A stretch of DNA of 64,000 bases from Pseudoroseomonas ludipueritiae. Lineage in GTDB: Bacteria; Pseudomonadota; Alphaproteobacteria; Acetobacterales; Acetobacteraceae. The position numbers were made by a program, and so were the translations under genes. The stretch lies in contig NZ_JACTUZ010000010.1 in the NCBI RefSeq assembly GCF_014490445.1, positions 1 to 64,000 on the forward strand. The letters are read 5' to 3'. Below the pieces are notes generated by a model. It was not told the origin of the DNA. It did no database searches and saw only the letters and a list, made by a program, of their open reading frames with translations. This document shows, one piece after another, positions 62,935 through 64,000 of this stretch; the stretch's first letter is position 1; each line of letters begins with the position of its first letter.

Positions 62935-63882
62935 ATGCATGACAACACGACGTCATCCTACAGCCCGCGCCACTGGGAAGAGGCGGAGCTGAACCAGGAA
63001 CTCGACCGGATGGTCGAGCTGGCCTGGGAGCCGGGATGGGCCCCGGCGGCCCTCGGGGCACTGATCCGCCTTTGCGCCGCCATGCGCCAGAACACGCAGG
63101 ACTGGATGCGGGTGCGCCACCTGCTGCGCAGCCACCCGACCATGCGCCGCCTGATGCGGGAGGATCCGCTGGTCTTCCATACCTCGCGGCCGCTCGCCGT
63201 GCGGCTGGACCTGCTGCTGGGCCATCCCGCCGCCCAGCCGCTGCTGGATGATACCTCACGCGCGGGGCGTGACCTTTTCGCCGTCACCCGCACGCTGCCC
63301 TGGGCCAATGCGCTGCGCGACCGCCACGCGCTGCTGGCGCGGATGGTGGATGCCGTGGCGGCCGATGTGCCCGATGCCAGCATCCTGACCCTGGGCGCCG
63401 GCCATCTGCGCGAAGCGGGCGAGGTGACCCGGCTGGGGCGCATCGGCCGCTGGGTGGTGCTGGAGGAAGACCCCGAGCAGCGCCAGGCCCTGCGGCAAGG
63501 GTTGCCGCAGGGCCTTTCCCTGCAGATGCTCCGCTGTTCCCTGCGCAGCTTCGCGCGCCGCTCCTATGGGCGGGGCTGCTTCGACCTGATCTGCATCCCG
63601 CGCCCGCCGCTGTTCTGGACCCCCTCGGCCACGGCCGAGCTGGTGGGCGCTGCCTTCAGGGTGCTGAGGCCGGGCGGGCGGTTGCTGCTCTGCGCCCCTG
63701 GCGCGCCGGTGCCGGAAGCCGCCTGGATCGATGCCTATCTGGAGCGCACGCCGCGCTGGACCACGCAGCGGGAGATGGAATCCCTGCTGGCGATGGTGGA
63801 GCCGGAGGAATGTGCCTCCCGCCAAGTCTTCCCCAGCGTGGATGGGCACATGATGCAGGCCATCCTGCGCCGCCGGACTTAA
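62935..63882 (+). CDS. SAM-dependent methyltransferase-like protein
   Basis: A 315-residue protein. The ATG at 62935 has AAAGGGG ahead of it; the frame is open to 62866. After a helical N-terminal region of about 120 residues comes a class I methyltransferase-like core: motif I SILTLGAGHLREAGEV, acidic strand-2 end VVLEEDP, and FDLICIP followed by RVLRPGGRLLLCAPG. The motif I Gly-rich loop is somewhat degenerate (GAGHLRE). I do not recognise a specific substrate. It is convergent with the gene at the window end. Confidence 0.7.
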   Translation: MHDNTTSSYSPRHWEEAELNQELDRMVELAWEPGWAPAALGALIRLCAAMRQNTQDWMRVRHLLRSHPTMRRLMREDPLVFHTSRPLAVRLDLLLGHPAAQPLLDDTSRAGRDLFAVTRTLPWANALRDRHALLARMVDAVAADVPDASILTLGAGHLREAGEVTRLGRIGRWVVLEEDPEQRQALRQGLPQGLSLQMLRCSLRSFARRSYGRGCFDLICIPRPPLFWTPSATAELVGAAFRVLRPGGRLLLCAPGAPVPEAAWIDAYLERTPRWTTQREMESLLAMVEPEECASRQVFPSVDGHMMQAILRRRT

Positions 63883-63912
63883 GGGCCCGGCGACGAGACT
63901 GGAAGGAAGGGC

Positions 63913-64000
63913 TCAGCGCCCTTCGCGTGCCGCCAGGGCGGCGATCTGCTGGCGCATCGCGGCCAGCAGCGGGGCGACCTGGCCGCCGTTGCGGCTGATC
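63913..64000 (-). CDS. C-terminal end of an unidentified gene
   Basis: The last 28 codons of a minus-strand gene are visible, reading SRNGGQVAPLLAAMRQQIAALAAREGR and a stop at 63913. The segment is a charged amphipathic helix. The rest lies outside the window, so no product can be named. It converges with the methyltransferase-like gene across 30 bases. Confidence 0.5.
   Translation of the reverse strand, partial: ISRNGGQVAPLLAAMRQQIAALAAREGR

Overview
This window looks like chromosomal DNA of a high-GC alphaproteobacterium, most likely of the Rhodospirillales/Acetobacteraceae (Roseomonas-like). That is inferred from gene order and protein style (a carA-carB-greA neighbourhood, Lrp/trxB/LysR, GatB_Yqey-dnaG-rpoD, a tRNA-Thr(GGT) beside a short basic protein) and from strongly GC-rich third codon positions; no rRNA is present to fix the taxonomy. 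Most of the window is ordinary chromosome. The accessory-looking part is 5.3-10.8 kb.

Layout. 0-5 kb: end of a small basic protein gene, tRNA-Thr, a sparse stretch, a LysR regulator, an SDR dehydrogenase and an HWE-type membrane sensor kinase. 5.3-10.8 kb (minus): a compact phage-tail-like cassette (baseplate/fibre-like protein, beta-helix tailspike, lectin-like fibre, fibre tip-like protein, small membrane holin candidate, GH24 lysozyme) with one good promoter and no capsid, terminase or integrase genes. 11-15 kb (plus): a polyamine-type ABC importer, then two tandem paralogous lipoproteins. 16-25.8 kb (minus): an IclR regulator, a fused hydantoinase/5-oxoprolinase, and a dipeptide-type ABC importer with its two ATPases fused, very likely one catabolic operon. 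26-33.6 kb: TerC, two tandem class I aminotransferases (the second fused to an N-terminal GNAT), a double GNAT, DinB, a PfpI/DJ-1 protein, a fluoroacetate-dehalogenase-like hydrolase and small proteins. 33.6-36.6 kb: a NepR-like anti-sigma candidate, LysR, thioredoxin reductase and Lrp. 36.6-44 kb (minus): carA, an SDR, carB, greA, threonine dehydratase. 44-49 kb (plus): GatB_Yqey, dnaG, rpoD, GNAT. 49-51 kb: pyrophosphatase, an exported MetX-like hydrolase and a CAT-anticodon tRNA. 51.4-58.7 kb: three cyclic-di-GMP enzymes (MASE1-GGDEF, globin-GGDEF, PAS-GGDEF-EAL) around ettA and a GNAT. 58.7-62.7 kb (minus): a second polyamine-type ABC importer. The end holds a methyltransferase-like protein and the 3' end of an unidentified gene.

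The strongest unusual signal is at carA. The carbamoyl-phosphate synthase small subunit carries an in-frame N-terminal helix-turn-helix domain of about 58 residues. Directly upstream lie two identical 15-bp inverted repeats 43 bp apart, one of which fills the spacer of a candidate promoter. This suggests a metabolic enzyme that may bind its own promoter. Secondary signals are the tail-spike/lysis cassette without a virion, the GNAT-aminotransferase fusion beside an unfused paralogue, the NepR-like gene overlapped by a tiny upstream ORF and preceded by a GGAAC-type motif, and a perfect palindrome just upstream of the IclR gene.
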